The position numbers and the translations under genes were made by a program. Below are positions 24,829-35,100 of a stretch of DNA of 64,000 bases, piece after piece; position 1 is the stretch's first letter, and each line of letters begins with the position of its first letter. The notes below the pieces were generated by a model. That model saw only the letters and a program-made list of their open reading frames with translations. It had not been told where the DNA came from and did not search any database. Origin of the DNA: an uncultured Bacteroidia bacterium (GTDB lineage Bacteria; Bacteroidota; Bacteroidia; Bacteroidales; UBA932); assembly GCA_902801885.1 (NCBI GenBank), contig CADCJX010000004.1, positions 12,912 to 76,911 of the forward strand, read 5' to 3'.

Positions 24829-26754
24829 TTATTTCTTGGAGATAATATAACGATAGTTTCCTGATTTCTGAAGCTTTTTGGCTTTTAGAGAAACCCTGTA
24901 GATTTCGTGTCCCCAGACAGAGGACAGTTTATTATCAGACAGTTCAATGGTCTCAAGCCCTGCAGAGAAAGCATTCTTATCGTATTTCAGTTCCATCTTC
25001 CTGCCGCTTACTTCGACAGTAACGATTCCGGGGACTGACAGATCCACATCTCCCCAGGTCATGAAATTAATCTGGTTGGGCTCCTTGGCTTCAGACAAGG
25101 TAAAAGAATCCGTCACTGTAAGAACGTTCTTGTCCATCTTGTATGCACGTACCCACTTCTTGACGGCAGCAGCCTCAGGGTAGGCTTTTGAGATGTCCAC
25201 TGAGAAAGTCGTGGGAGTGGATTTGGCATCCGCTGCCCTGAAATTGAAACCATGTTCCTGGGGAACTCCATTGATCATGGGAACATTATGATAATTCGAC
25301 TGCATGGTCCAAATGCTATAACGCTCGCTGCTGAAAGTCTGTCTTGTGTAGGTTCCGACACCGACATCGATAATCACAGGCATATTGTCATAGTAAAGGT
25401 TGAAGCTGCCGATGTCGTTATGGTTGTGGCTTTCGTCATTGTAGCCACCCCTTGTGGCCACGTAGACACCTTGATCATTTGACATGTAGTGGAATTCCGT
25501 TTCAGGATACCAGGTGTAATGGCTCGGGGTGAATTCCTCCTTGGCAGCCTTGAATTCCCTGGCATGGAGCAGGCTCTCCAGATAACGGGAAATATCAATA
25601 GATACAGAAGGCTGGAAGGGAGATTCTGCCGAACGCATGACTGCGTAGCCTTTCATCAAGTCACTGCCCACGGCATTGCCATACCTGTAGATAAGGTCCA
25701 TGCCACCAGCACCGCTCCTTGCGGAAGCATCAGCAAAGTTTACACACCAGCCATCTCCAACATAGGAACGGACAATGTATTCTCCCATGTCACGAACCAT
25801 TTTCTCATCAAAGATGGAAACCTTCCCGCCTGTGATCATGTACAGCGCGTTGAGATAATCATATAGCTTTCCAGCGGCATGGCCCCAGTAGGACGGACCT
25901 TCCTCGATACCGCCGTCTCCCTGAATGTCATTAATATATAAATCCACGGAACGGACAGTTTTCCAAACACCCTGGGCAAGCCTTTCAGGATCGTCCTCCA
26001 TCAGCATGAAGCACAGAAGAGCGTTGGAATTGCACCAAGGGTTCCAATTGTTCTGTTTCTGGGTCTTTGCAAATCCCATCCACCAGAAATCCTCTCTCTC
26101 CAGATAAGAATCCAATTCACGATACTTGATCTCTTCTTTCAATCTCTTGCTGATTTCAGGCTGGAGCTTGTCCAACTCATCCTTCAGGAAGTAATAAATC
26201 CATGAAAACATCTGTGAAATCCCACCTTGGGTAAGTTCCAGGGTATTGTCTCCTTTCACTGGCAGTGAGCGCTTTGCATACGAATAAGGAGCCAGATGAG
26301 CGGAAAGAGCCCAGGAAGTCATTTCGCAAGTATGCCATACTCCATTCGCTATCATAGGGACGAACCTCCCCTTCCCTTCAGCCAATTCGGCAGCAAACAA
26401 GGAGGCTATCGCACTGATATTGGCATTCAATGGAACTTGCATTATGTCACGGTCGCCAGATTTCTCAAATTCTATGTAATCCGTAGCTTCCACGACCTGC
26501 CAGGCATAGTCAAGATACTTCTCTCCATTCGCAATGATGTCTTTCTTGTACTCTCCCATCATGCGGTCCCAACCAGCACGATCGTTGTAAGACGGATAGG
26601 GCACCCATGCCTGGTCCATGACGAGAACCTTCTTAAGGCTCTCCAGGCTGGTCCGGTTCTGAATCAAGTTCCTTTCCACTGATTGGACTGGAGCTTGGGC
26701 TTGTGAAAGAATACATCCACAAAGAGCGATAATCGTTATTATTCTTTTCATCAT
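24829..26754 (-). CDS. Secreted heparinase II/III-family polysaccharide lyase
   Basis: A 641-residue lyase with a signal peptide (1-20, LSQAQA). Residues about 25-380 form a helical toroid with NNWNPWCNSN (235-244) and DGGIEEGPSYW (280-290, Y289 a candidate catalytic base/acid). Residues 410-640 form the beta-sandwich with DESHNHNDIGSF (H443, H445), the hallmark of heparinase II/III lyases. It would cut uronate-containing chains by beta-elimination and leave 4,5-unsaturated ends for the GH88 next to it. The CAZy family is not certain; PL33, PL12 and PL21-type enzymes share these motifs. No sulfatase in the locus points to a non-sulfated chain. Confidence 0.88.
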   Translation of the reverse strand: MMKRIITIIALCGCILSQAQAPVQSVERNLIQNRTSLESLKKVLVMDQAWVPYPSYNDRAGWDRMMGEYKKDIIANGEKYLDYAWQVVEATDYIEFEKSGDRDIMQVPLNANISAIASLFAAELAEGKGRFVPMIANGVWHTCEMTSWALSAHLAPYSYAKRSLPVKGDNTLELTQGGISQMFSWIYYFLKDELDKLQPEISKRLKEEIKYRELDSYLEREDFWWMGFAKTQKQNNWNPWCNSNALLCFMLMEDDPERLAQGVWKTVRSVDLYINDIQGDGGIEEGPSYWGHAAGKLYDYLNALYMITGGKVSIFDEKMVRDMGEYIVRSYVGDGWCVNFADASARSGAGGMDLIYRYGNAVGSDLMKGYAVMRSAESPFQPSVSIDISRYLESLLHAREFKAAKEEFTPSHYTWYPETEFHYMSNDQGVYVATRGGYNDESHNHNDIGSFNLYYDNMPVIIDVGVGTYTRQTFSSERYSIWTMQSNYHNVPMINGVPQEHGFNFRAADAKSTPTTFSVDISKAYPEAAAVKKWVRAYKMDKNVLTVTDSFTLSEAKEPNQINFMTWGDVDLSVPGIVTVEVSGRKMELKYDKNAFSAGLETIELSDNKLSSVWGHEIYRVSLKAKKLQKSGNYRYIISKK

Positions 26755-26786
26755 AAAAACTTAATTGTATTTGAAACCGAGAGTAT

Positions 26787-28487
26787 CTACTCGTGAAACA
26801 TGAATATCCGAAGTTTGAGACAGTCTTTGCCCCTGACTTCATAGCGCCTGAGATGGCCGTTCCTGCTCCCATATTCCTTACCGGAGTCAATGATTCCCAC
26901 ATTAGACTTGTACTGGCAGACCCATCCATCATCTCTGACGGACAAGACATTGTCTTCCATTCTGGGGGTTCTTTCCTTCTCCCCATCGAAGACCAGGACA
27001 GGCAGGGTCATGACCATTTCACCCTCGCCTTTAAGCTTCATGGACAAGCCACGTTGTCCAAGGCGACAGACCCAGGAAGATCCTTTCCCGTCAGTCATCA
27101 CGACCTTCCCCTTTTTCGCTTCCACTATCTTGTACTCATCCCAGCATGGAGCAATGGCCAGAGGACCATCATTCCCTACGTCAATCCGATAGTTCGGCTT
27201 GAGTACCGAAGGGCAGGGAGACGCCAGGGCCAGTGTTGGTGGGGCGCCATCCCTTTGCAAGCGGCCGATTCCAGGTGAATCATATTCAGGCTGGGCATTC
27301 CAGTCGAACTGGACTGTGTAGCCCCCGGCATTCATCATTACCCGGTGAAAGTCATCAGAGGTGACGAAGGTGGAACGCCTCATCCTTCTATTGGAAGGTT
27401 CTATGGAGTCATCTGCAAAGCGCCAGGCAAGATAGGCCCAGGATGCCGTCGTAACCATATACTTGTCGAAATAGGCATAAATCTCGCAACCGTAGCCGCT
27501 TTCCACAGGATAGCGATTCTTAACGTGATGAACCGGTGACTGATCCAACCAATAGGCCAAAGATTCTGTGGCACGTACGGCAGCAGCCTTGAAAAGCCTG
27601 GCCGAATCCATGTCTCCCCGCTGTTTCATCCATGAAGCATAGTACTCGCAAACAGCTGCATAGAAAGCCTCATTGTGAAGGAACTGGTTGCTTCTGCCAC
27701 CATAGGGGATTTCCCCTGTAACAGATTGCATCTGGAGGGTTATTCCCGCTGACTTCAGAAGTTGTTCCTCGATCGCTTCCCTTGCCGGCCCGTCGTAGCC
27801 GAAATCCAGTGCCGCCATGTACTGCAACCGGGTAACCAGGTCATAGACCATTGGACTGTGCGGATCCCTGTACATCCCGTTTTCATCAAAGAAACGAAGC
27901 TGGTCCGCAAGGTAACGGTCGGAATATTCCTTCTTTCCGCCGATACCGGCCATGATCCGCGCACACTCGCTTGCTGCTCCGAAAACACACCAGTTCCTCG
28001 CCGTAGGGTCTCCGGGAGCAGGTTGGACGGAATAGATGTCTTCCGCTCTCATGCTTTCAAGGGCCCTGCGCCAAGCTACGGTCTTTTCTTCGGGGAATGT
28101 CCCGACCTTTTCGACCTCCATGATACAGCACACTATCTCCTTGACAGCAAAGTCGTTACCGATCTCACCTCTCCCTTGGTTCTTTTGGCGGGCTATCGGC
28201 AATTCCCGGACACAGATGTCCATCATCTCCTCGAAAAGACCCTTGTTTCCTACCATCCTGCCTTGCGAAATCAAAATGCCGAGATTTGCTGTCAGTCGGG
28301 CATAACCGTGTTCCGTGATACCGTCCCGGTCAACTCTGTCAATGTAGTCCCGGATACGTTCCGGAGAATATGCCTCGACGGATTTCTGCATTATGTCTAG
28401 ATAGACGGATGAGCGCTCAGCACCAAACAGGACCGAGCCAACCGCCATTCCAAGCAAGGTCAGAGTCGTAAGAAGAGTCTTAATCAC
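26787..28487 (-). CDS. Secreted protein of unknown function, helical barrel plus beta-sandwich
   Basis: A 566-residue exported protein (hydrophobic N-terminus to about residue 22) that I cannot assign to a named family. Residues 25-350 are helical with inter-helix motifs such as ITEHGYARLTANLG, TARNWCVFGAASECARIM, TGEIPYGGRSNQFLHNEAFY and PVESGYGCEIYAYFDKY; the rest is beta-rich with a C-terminal RIFMFHE. The layout resembles polysaccharide lyases and DUF2264-type hydrolases. The position, 4 bases overlapping the GH5-like gene and 32 bases before the lyase gene, suggests a catalytic role in breaking the same glycan. The start codon is GTG within a GTGA overlap. Confidence 0.55.
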   Translation of the reverse strand: MIKTLLTTLTLLGMAVGSVLFGAERSSVYLDIMQKSVEAYSPERIRDYIDRVDRDGITEHGYARLTANLGILISQGRMVGNKGLFEEMMDICVRELPIARQKNQGRGEIGNDFAVKEIVCCIMEVEKVGTFPEEKTVAWRRALESMRAEDIYSVQPAPGDPTARNWCVFGAASECARIMAGIGGKKEYSDRYLADQLRFFDENGMYRDPHSPMVYDLVTRLQYMAALDFGYDGPAREAIEEQLLKSAGITLQMQSVTGEIPYGGRSNQFLHNEAFYAAVCEYYASWMKQRGDMDSARLFKAAAVRATESLAYWLDQSPVHHVKNRYPVESGYGCEIYAYFDKYMVTTASWAYLAWRFADDSIEPSNRRMRRSTFVTSDDFHRVMMNAGGYTVQFDWNAQPEYDSPGIGRLQRDGAPPTLALASPCPSVLKPNYRIDVGNDGPLAIAPCWDEYKIVEAKKGKVVMTDGKGSSWVCRLGQRGLSMKLKGEGEMVMTLPVLVFDGEKERTPRMEDNVLSVRDDGWVCQYKSNVGIIDSGKEYGSRNGHLRRYEVRGKDCLKLRIFMFHE

Positions 28488-30271
28488 TTCCAGTCATTCG
28501 TAGGGATGAACCTAAAAGAGTCCAGATCTTTTTTATTCAGTGCAGCTGACGTCCACCAATAGAGTTGGGTACGGGAGAGCCGGTCAAGTACAGGAGCAAC
28601 ATCTGCAGGAGCTTTCCCGTCAAGGAAAGCAAACACAGGGCGACCATAACGGCGTGCAACAGCACCGATCCAACCTACATATTCCATCTTGAACGCGCTC
28701 CTGAAAGCGATGACATCCGAGAGATTCCACACCTGAGAGCAAACCTGTTCAGATTCCTTATCTTTAAAAAGGAAATAATCCCAGCCGCCGGTCTTACCGT
28801 GGACCATCGCTGCCTTGAAATCGAACCCTGCAGGGAACTCTTTCAAAGCAAAAATCGGCAACATGAAAAGCGGATGTGTAGACTGGCAAGACCTGGCAGA
28901 CTGGAAAAGTTTCGTAACAGATAAGGCATCAGAAGGCCCGTCATAGATATTCCATGCAAAAATTTCAGGCGCATGCGCAAACTTTCCGATTACTTCCTTT
29001 ACATAGTCATACTGCCTCTCTTCATGCCCATCTTCCGAAGTAAGTAGAGTTGGAACCACAAGAACATTCTTTTTCGCAGCCTCCCTGAGCTTGTCCTCAA
29101 CAAGGTTCATTAAAGCAGAAGGATCCTCTTTCCACATACGATAACTTACCGGGAAACTGACACAGTTATAGCCTTCAGGCACAGACTTGGGGGATTCAGA
29201 AACAAACCCCTTGACAGGTCCAAGAGCCATCCTTTTCCAAACACGATCCCTCTGCCACCTGTCTGTGATCTCTATGCCGGGGTCCATGGTCTCCCCGGGA
29301 GCACAGAAATGAAAATCCTTAATCCACTTTATTTCCTGCTCACTATACGGGTCGCCATCAGCAAGGAGCACATTGTGGAACATCCTGTTGTAAGGGTCGA
29401 ACTCGCTTCTTCCCCACCGGGTACTCCAGTTGCGGTCGTTGGCATACACACCCCAAACATAAAAATGGACATGTTCCTCTGCAAAAATGGAGAGAGCTCT
29501 TTCTATCCCGGATCCGTTTTCCCTGTTCAGGCATTCGCTGCAGACGATCGGGCGGCCGTCCAACTCCCTCAACATCTTGATAATCTCACGGGAAGGCTTG
29601 CCTTCATCAACAGCCTCTATGTAATCATGGTAGTTATGAATATCCATCATTCCTTCCACCTGAAGCCTGCGACGGAATACATCGCTGGTCCTGTCACCCT
29701 GAATGTCCCAGAAGATCGAACTGGTCAGAGGCTGAGTGGCATTGGCTTCCCTGCCCCATAGAACCATCTTCTCCAGGATGCCCATGACTCTCATTACGTC
29801 AGTTTTTCCAGGATCGAAAGGCGGCTCGTTCCAAAGATCCCAGTAAACGATCCTCTTGTCATTCCTGAAATGCTTGATGACACCCACAAGTGCCTCCTTG
29901 GCACGAGGCTCAACTTCGACATCGGTTGCCGGATCCTTGAACCAGTTCCCGATAGTAAGGACGGGGGTGACGGTCATTCCATTCTCATCTGCAGCTTTCA
30001 GGAGTTTTTCAATGAACCCGATAATCTGCTCTGCTGAATTGCCACCACACCAGGCCCTGACACTGTTGAAACCAAGTTCAGACATTCTCTGGAAGACTTC
30101 GCTGTCAGACTTGGACGGATTCACCATGTAATAGCCGTTAGCCCCTTTAAGGACCCCGACTTCCTTCTCCCATTTCTGAGCTCTTTTAACTGACCACTGG
30201 TCTCTTGCAGACAATGTCAGGCAGAAAAAAATGGGAAGTATTATGGCAAGAAACAGTCTTTTCGATTTCAT
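28484..30271 (-). CDS. GH5-like TIM barrel with a duplicated, catalytically dead second barrel
   Basis: A 595-residue secreted protein (signal peptide about 1-22). Residues 35-330 form a clan GH-A barrel: WDLWNEPPF gives E149 as acid/base and PIVCSECLN gives E246 as nucleophile, with HNYHDY and FYVWGVYAND in the expected strands. Residues 345-595 repeat the same order (VLVVPTLLT, EIFAWNIYDGP, GRPVFAFLDG, LYWWTSAALN) but the NEP becomes DGP (444-446) and the nucleophile glutamate becomes leucine. So the second half looks like an internal duplication that lost catalysis. It is the first gene after the susD hairpin. Substrate unknown, probably the backbone or a side chain of the PUL glycan. Confidence 0.75.
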   Translation of the reverse strand: MKSKRLFLAIILPIFFCLTLSARDQWSVKRAQKWEKEVGVLKGANGYYMVNPSKSDSEVFQRMSELGFNSVRAWCGGNSAEQIIGFIEKLLKAADENGMTVTPVLTIGNWFKDPATDVEVEPRAKEALVGVIKHFRNDKRIVYWDLWNEPPFDPGKTDVMRVMGILEKMVLWGREANATQPLTSSIFWDIQGDRTSDVFRRRLQVEGMMDIHNYHDYIEAVDEGKPSREIIKMLRELDGRPIVCSECLNRENGSGIERALSIFAEEHVHFYVWGVYANDRNWSTRWGRSEFDPYNRMFHNVLLADGDPYSEQEIKWIKDFHFCAPGETMDPGIEITDRWQRDRVWKRMALGPVKGFVSESPKSVPEGYNCVSFPVSYRMWKEDPSALMNLVEDKLREAAKKNVLVVPTLLTSEDGHEERQYDYVKEVIGKFAHAPEIFAWNIYDGPSDALSVTKLFQSARSCQSTHPLFMLPIFALKEFPAGFDFKAAMVHGKTGGWDYFLFKDKESEQVCSQVWNLSDVIAFRSAFKMEYVGWIGAVARRYGRPVFAFLDGKAPADVAPVLDRLSRTQLYWWTSAALNKKDLDSFRFIPTNDWK

Positions 30272-30287
30272 GTCATTATCGATTGAT

Positions 30288-30322
30288 GAATGGCCGGAAG
30301 TCCTGGGACTTCCCGGCCATTC
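30288..30322. repeat. Intercistronic hairpin after susD
   Basis: GAATGGCCGG at 30288-30297 pairs with CCGGCCATTC at 30313-30322, extended by AAGTCC/GGACTT with a one-base bulge, giving about 16 base pairs around a tiny loop. It begins 18 bases past the susD stop codon inside the 69-base gap before the next gene of the operon. It may partly terminate the transcript or protect the susC-susD message. Confidence 0.65.
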
Positions 30323-30340
30323 GGTAATGAGAATTGAGCA

Positions 30341-32173
30341 TTAATCAATCCACCCTTCGTTTTGGGTAAGATCAGTATTGAGCTGACGTTCCGTGGTTGG
30401 AATCGGCCACTTTGTGTAGTAGTTACCATTCTTGGACCAACTTCTGACAGGCGTTCCCCAACATTGCTTAAGACCTGCTCCATCGAAAAGCTTGGACTCG
30501 TACCAGGTGCCCCAGCGCAGTTCTTCGATGTAGAGTGCTCCCTCGCAGGCAAGTTCCCATCTCTTCTCTCTCCTGATGCGGTTTCGCATGTCATCCTGGC
30601 CGGCAACCTGTGTGTACTCATTGCTGTTCAACGGGGCCACACCGGCACGTTCCCTGACCATGTTAACGTAAGTGATGGCCTCAGAAGTCTTTCCCTGTTC
30701 ATTTAGCGCCTCTGCGAGAGACAGAAGGACATCAGCATAACGGATGATCGGTACATCAATCGGAGAATACTGGCGGTAGATGAGTTCGTTGCCTTCGGAG
30801 ACGAACTTGCGGACCAGGTAATGGAAGTACGTTGAGGAATCAGAACGAAGGTCGAACGGATTGCTGGTGTCATTCTGGATGAAGGGCCAACGCAGAGTGT
30901 AGGTTATTTCCTTTCCGGAAGGAGAACCAAGATACTCAGAATAAGGAGTGATGTAAGTCTGCTGAAGCCTAGGATCGCGGTTTTCATAAACAGCCTTGAT
31001 ACGTGCTTCGTTGCCCTGGTCAAGGTACTTCGAGAAATCGGAACCATAATTTACCATCCTGGTATAGAGCGTCTTGTAGTCGGCGGAACCAAAGTTTCCG
31101 TTGCCGGACTCCAGTCCATCACGCAGGAAGAACACCGAACGCTGGGCAGGAGTCATTGAAGAGTAACCAGGAATGTAGTCGTCCCAGTTGAAAGGCTTTC
31201 CATCTACAGTTTCATAAGTGTCAATGAAATCAGTGTCACCATAGAAATCATTCCAGCAGCTTCCCCTGGTAACCCTGGTTCCATACTTGAAGGTCATCTG
31301 ATTGCCATAAGTGTTGAGTTCGAAGCACTGGATCGAGAAGACCATCTCAGGACTCTGCTCATTCTTTTCCTTGAAGATCTGTTTGTACTCTCCTTGGAAA
31401 AGGCTGAATCCAAGACTTCCGACCTGCTTGAAGTCGCTCTCTGCCTTGGCATAATCTTTCATCCATAGATAAGTCTTCCCACGAAGGGCATATGCGGCAC
31501 CCTTAGTCACGCGGCCGTAGTTAGGATCTCCTGCATTATACTTGCCGGGGAGATTGGGCTCATTTATCACGTCGGTAAGGTCGGTGATGATAGCCTGCCA
31601 GACTTCGGCCTCACTGCTGCGGGGCTTGGTGAATTCACTTACTGGAGTACTCTCAAGATAGAGAGGTACACCACGGTAATAACTGTTAAGCCTGTAGTAG
31701 AAATAAGCCCTGAGGAATTTTGCCTCTGCCTTGTATTGGGCACAGACCTTCGGATCCATGTCAGGGACGCTTTCAACGTTGGTGATAACGTCATTAGCCC
31801 TCGAGACTCCTTCATAAAGCTGCCTCCAGGCAAGGGAGAACATTCCGTCACTAGGGGAAGCATTTCCATTCAAAAGAGGGAAAGTACTCGACCAGTTGTT
31901 TCTCGGGCTGACAGTCGGATCAAGGGCGGATAGCGTGTGGGCATCCAAACCAAGATAGTTGGCAGCAGTGACAGAATTCGTGTAAGAAGTTCCGGCATTC
32001 TGCAGGAGTGCATTATAGACACCGTTCAAAGCCAGCTTGGCGAGGTTTGAAGAAGTCCAGATGTTGCCGGAACTGACAGCATTGTATGGCGAGGTCTCCA
32101 GCAAGTCTTTACGACAAGCGACAACACTCAACATGAGCATCGAAGCGATCGCGATATATTTTATTGCTTTCAT
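30341..32173 (-). CDS. SusD/RagB-family outer-membrane glycan-binding lipoprotein
   Basis: A 610-residue lipoprotein (lipobox SVVAC, cysteine 20, then RKDLLETSP). The TPR-rich SusD fold is recognised from SNLAKLALNGVYNALL, FLRAYFYYRLNSYYRGVPLY, GAAYALRGKTYLWMKDYAKAE and the C-terminal IIRYADVLLSLAEALNEQG and RIRREKRWELACEG. It caps the SusC channel and binds oligosaccharide at the cell surface. It lies 25 bases after susC and before a hairpin. Specificity cannot be read from sequence. Confidence 0.96.
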   Translation of the reverse strand: MKAIKYIAIASMLMLSVVACRKDLLETSPYNAVSSGNIWTSSNLAKLALNGVYNALLQNAGTSYTNSVTAANYLGLDAHTLSALDPTVSPRNNWSSTFPLLNGNASPSDGMFSLAWRQLYEGVSRANDVITNVESVPDMDPKVCAQYKAEAKFLRAYFYYRLNSYYRGVPLYLESTPVSEFTKPRSSEAEVWQAIITDLTDVINEPNLPGKYNAGDPNYGRVTKGAAYALRGKTYLWMKDYAKAESDFKQVGSLGFSLFQGEYKQIFKEKNEQSPEMVFSIQCFELNTYGNQMTFKYGTRVTRGSCWNDFYGDTDFIDTYETVDGKPFNWDDYIPGYSSMTPAQRSVFFLRDGLESGNGNFGSADYKTLYTRMVNYGSDFSKYLDQGNEARIKAVYENRDPRLQQTYITPYSEYLGSPSGKEITYTLRWPFIQNDTSNPFDLRSDSSTYFHYLVRKFVSEGNELIYRQYSPIDVPIIRYADVLLSLAEALNEQGKTSEAITYVNMVRERAGVAPLNSNEYTQVAGQDDMRNRIRREKRWELACEGALYIEELRWGTWYESKLFDGAGLKQCWGTPVRSWSKNGNYYTKWPIPTTERQLNTDLTQNEGWID

Positions 32174-32198
32174 GATATATTCCGTTTTCTGGTAATGG

Positions 32199-35100
32199 TT
32201 AGAATGTCAGGTTGGCACCAATAGAATACTGACGCATTGTCACATATCCAAGACCGGCACCCATCTCAGGATCCTGACCAGGATAAGAAGTAATGTTGAA
32301 CAGGTTCTCTCCGGAGAGATAGACCCTGAGTCCTTTCATGAAGACTTTCCTCGCAATGTTCTCAGGAACAGTGTAGCCGATTGTCAGGTTCTTGAGCTTC
32401 AGGTAATCTCCCTTGTAAAGATGGAGGGTACTTGTGGCTCCCTGCTGGTTGCTCTGCTCATTCGCAGTCAGACGGGCAGTCTTGCTGGTCGTGTTGGTCC
32501 TGGGATCTGAAGGATTTGCAGGATCATAGAAGTAATGATCGTCAGCGATGTAGGAAAGGATGTTGTAACCAATACGGGTTCCGGTGCTGTTGGATCCGGT
32601 GGAATTCCAATAAAGCCAGAATCCTGCCGAACCGGCCCAGCTCATCTGGATGTCAAAGCCCTTCCATGCTGCACTGGCCTGGAAACCAAAGGTGTACTTC
32701 GGCGTTGCGGACTTTCCGGTGAAGGTATTGTCATAGGTATTTCCGTAAATACCGTCACCATCCTCGTCTGCGTAGATATAGTCACCGTACCAGATCTTGT
32801 CCTTGGAAACTCCTTGCTGGGGACGGAAGGTATGTCCTGCAGCCACCATGGCCTGGAGCCATTCCATATCTTTCTCAGTGCGGATCATACCATCCTTAGG
32901 ACCTCCGTTCGGATCAACCGTACCACCGTTGAAGTAAGTGCCGTTTCCTGAATAAGGAGTGAGCATGTAGTATTCTGAAATAGTATGTCCTTCGAGAATA
33001 CGGGTTGAAGAACCTGTCGAGACATCTCCGAGGTTGGAAATGAAGGTGCGTGTACCATCAGGATTGTCCTGCCAGTACTCCTTCAGTTCTCCCTTGTATT
33101 TGGAAACCCTGTTGTGGTTATAGGCAACATTACCACGGATGCTGTAACTGAAGTCATTCACCTGGTTGCGCCATCCGAGGGTCAACTCTACACCCTTGTT
33201 GGTAACCTCTGCGATGTTCTGCAGGGGGGCGGTTGCAGTTCCAGCCGTCTGATAGATAGTCGGCCTGTAGAGAATACCGTCAGTAACCTTGTTGTAAAGG
33301 TCGATTTCAGCGGTAAGCCTGTTATTGAGGACACCGATGTCAAGACCAAGGTCGGTGGAAGTTGTGGTCTCCCAACGAAGGGCGTTATTGGCATGGGCGC
33401 CGATAGCAAGACCGTTGGTAAGGACATTATTGAAACTGTAATTACGAGAATTGTAGGTTGACTGGTAGTCATAGTTTCCGATACTGTTGTTACCAAGTTT
33501 ACCCCAAGATGCCCTGAGCTTGAGCATGTCGAATCCGCGTCCTTGCATGAATCCTTCCTGATCGATACGCCAACCGGCCGAGAATGAAGGGAAAACTCCC
33601 CAACGGGTATCAGAAGCAAACCTGGAAGAACCATCATACCTGAGGTTGGCTTCAAAGAGATACTTGTTGGCTATGACATAATTCACCCTGCCGAAGAAAG
33701 AACGGGATGAATAGTCAGAAGCGGAACCTCCGATACTTACAGGCTCTGTAGCAGTGTCGGCAGTCCAGATGCTGGGATCGATCAGACCCTTCTTGGAAGC
33801 ACTGCGATTATAGGTAAAGCTGTAAAACTCCTCATAACCGGCAAGAGCGCTGACCTCATGGATACCGAAAGTGTGTCCCCAGTTCAGGGTCTCCTGGATA
33901 GTGTAATCCCACTGGCCATTGGAGTTGAAACTTGTACTGAGGTTCTCGGGAAGGGCGGCCGTGGTCATCTGGTTTCCAGTAGCGAAATTCATCTTCACCT
34001 GCTGAGGAATGACCGGCTTGGACTGGTTGTCATACCAGTAACGACCGAAGTTGACGAGGGACTTGAAGGAGAAATCCTTCAGGAAATCAATCTTGGCATA
34101 AGCCGCTGCCTTGATTCTGGAATAAGTCCTTATGGCATCAGCAGCCTCTACATTGGCAAGAGGGTTATTTGCCGTAGCACTTTCTTCGTTGGCGGCAGGG
34201 AATCCATAGTAGCCATCATAGTAAGGATAGAGACCAGGGGTCGACTGAGGCATGTAGTTGATAGCGGTAGAATAATCACCCGGCCTCTTGTTCATAATGG
34301 AACCATAAGTCTGCATTCCGACTGTAAGCCAGTTCACCGGCTTGACATCCACGTTGGCACGCATCTGGTACTTTTTTGCACCTGTATTGGAGATGAGGCC
34401 AGGATTGTCAACGTAGTTTCCGGAGATAAGGTAGCTGGCCTTCTTGTCCCTTCCGATGACGGAGATATTGTGATCCTGGGATGCTACATTGCGATACATG
34501 TAATCCTGCCAGTCAATGTTCGGATAAGCCACATAATTGGGATAGCCAGATTCTGCGATGGCATTGGGATTCTTCTTGGCAGCACGCCATGTCTCGATGG
34601 TCGCTTGCTGGAAGTTGTCAGACTGGCCGATATTGTACCTTGATTCGTTGATCAATTCCATGTAGTCGGCATAATCAGTCATGAATGATAGACGATGCAT
34701 AGGACTGTTGAAGGAAACGCTACCACTATAGGTGACATTTACGCTCCCCTCGGTTCCCTGCTTGGTAGTGATGAGGATTACTCCGTTAGCACCCCTGTTA
34801 CCATAGATAGCGCAGGAAGCTGCATCCTTAAGAACCGTGATCGTCGCGATGTCATGGGGATTGACATAGCTGATATTGCTCTCGATACCATCAACGATAT
34901 AGAGCGGTACAGCAGTGTTAAGCGTTCCTGTTCCTCTCACTCTGATGGTGTTGGCCTCATTTCCCGGATCCGAAGATGTCGTGCGGACAGAAAGACCGGC
35001 ACTCATACCGGCAAGGGCTGAAGCAACGGATGCGATAGGACGACTTTCTGCCAATTCCTCGAAATTGACCGTTGCTACGGCTCCTGTCAGGTTAACCTTT

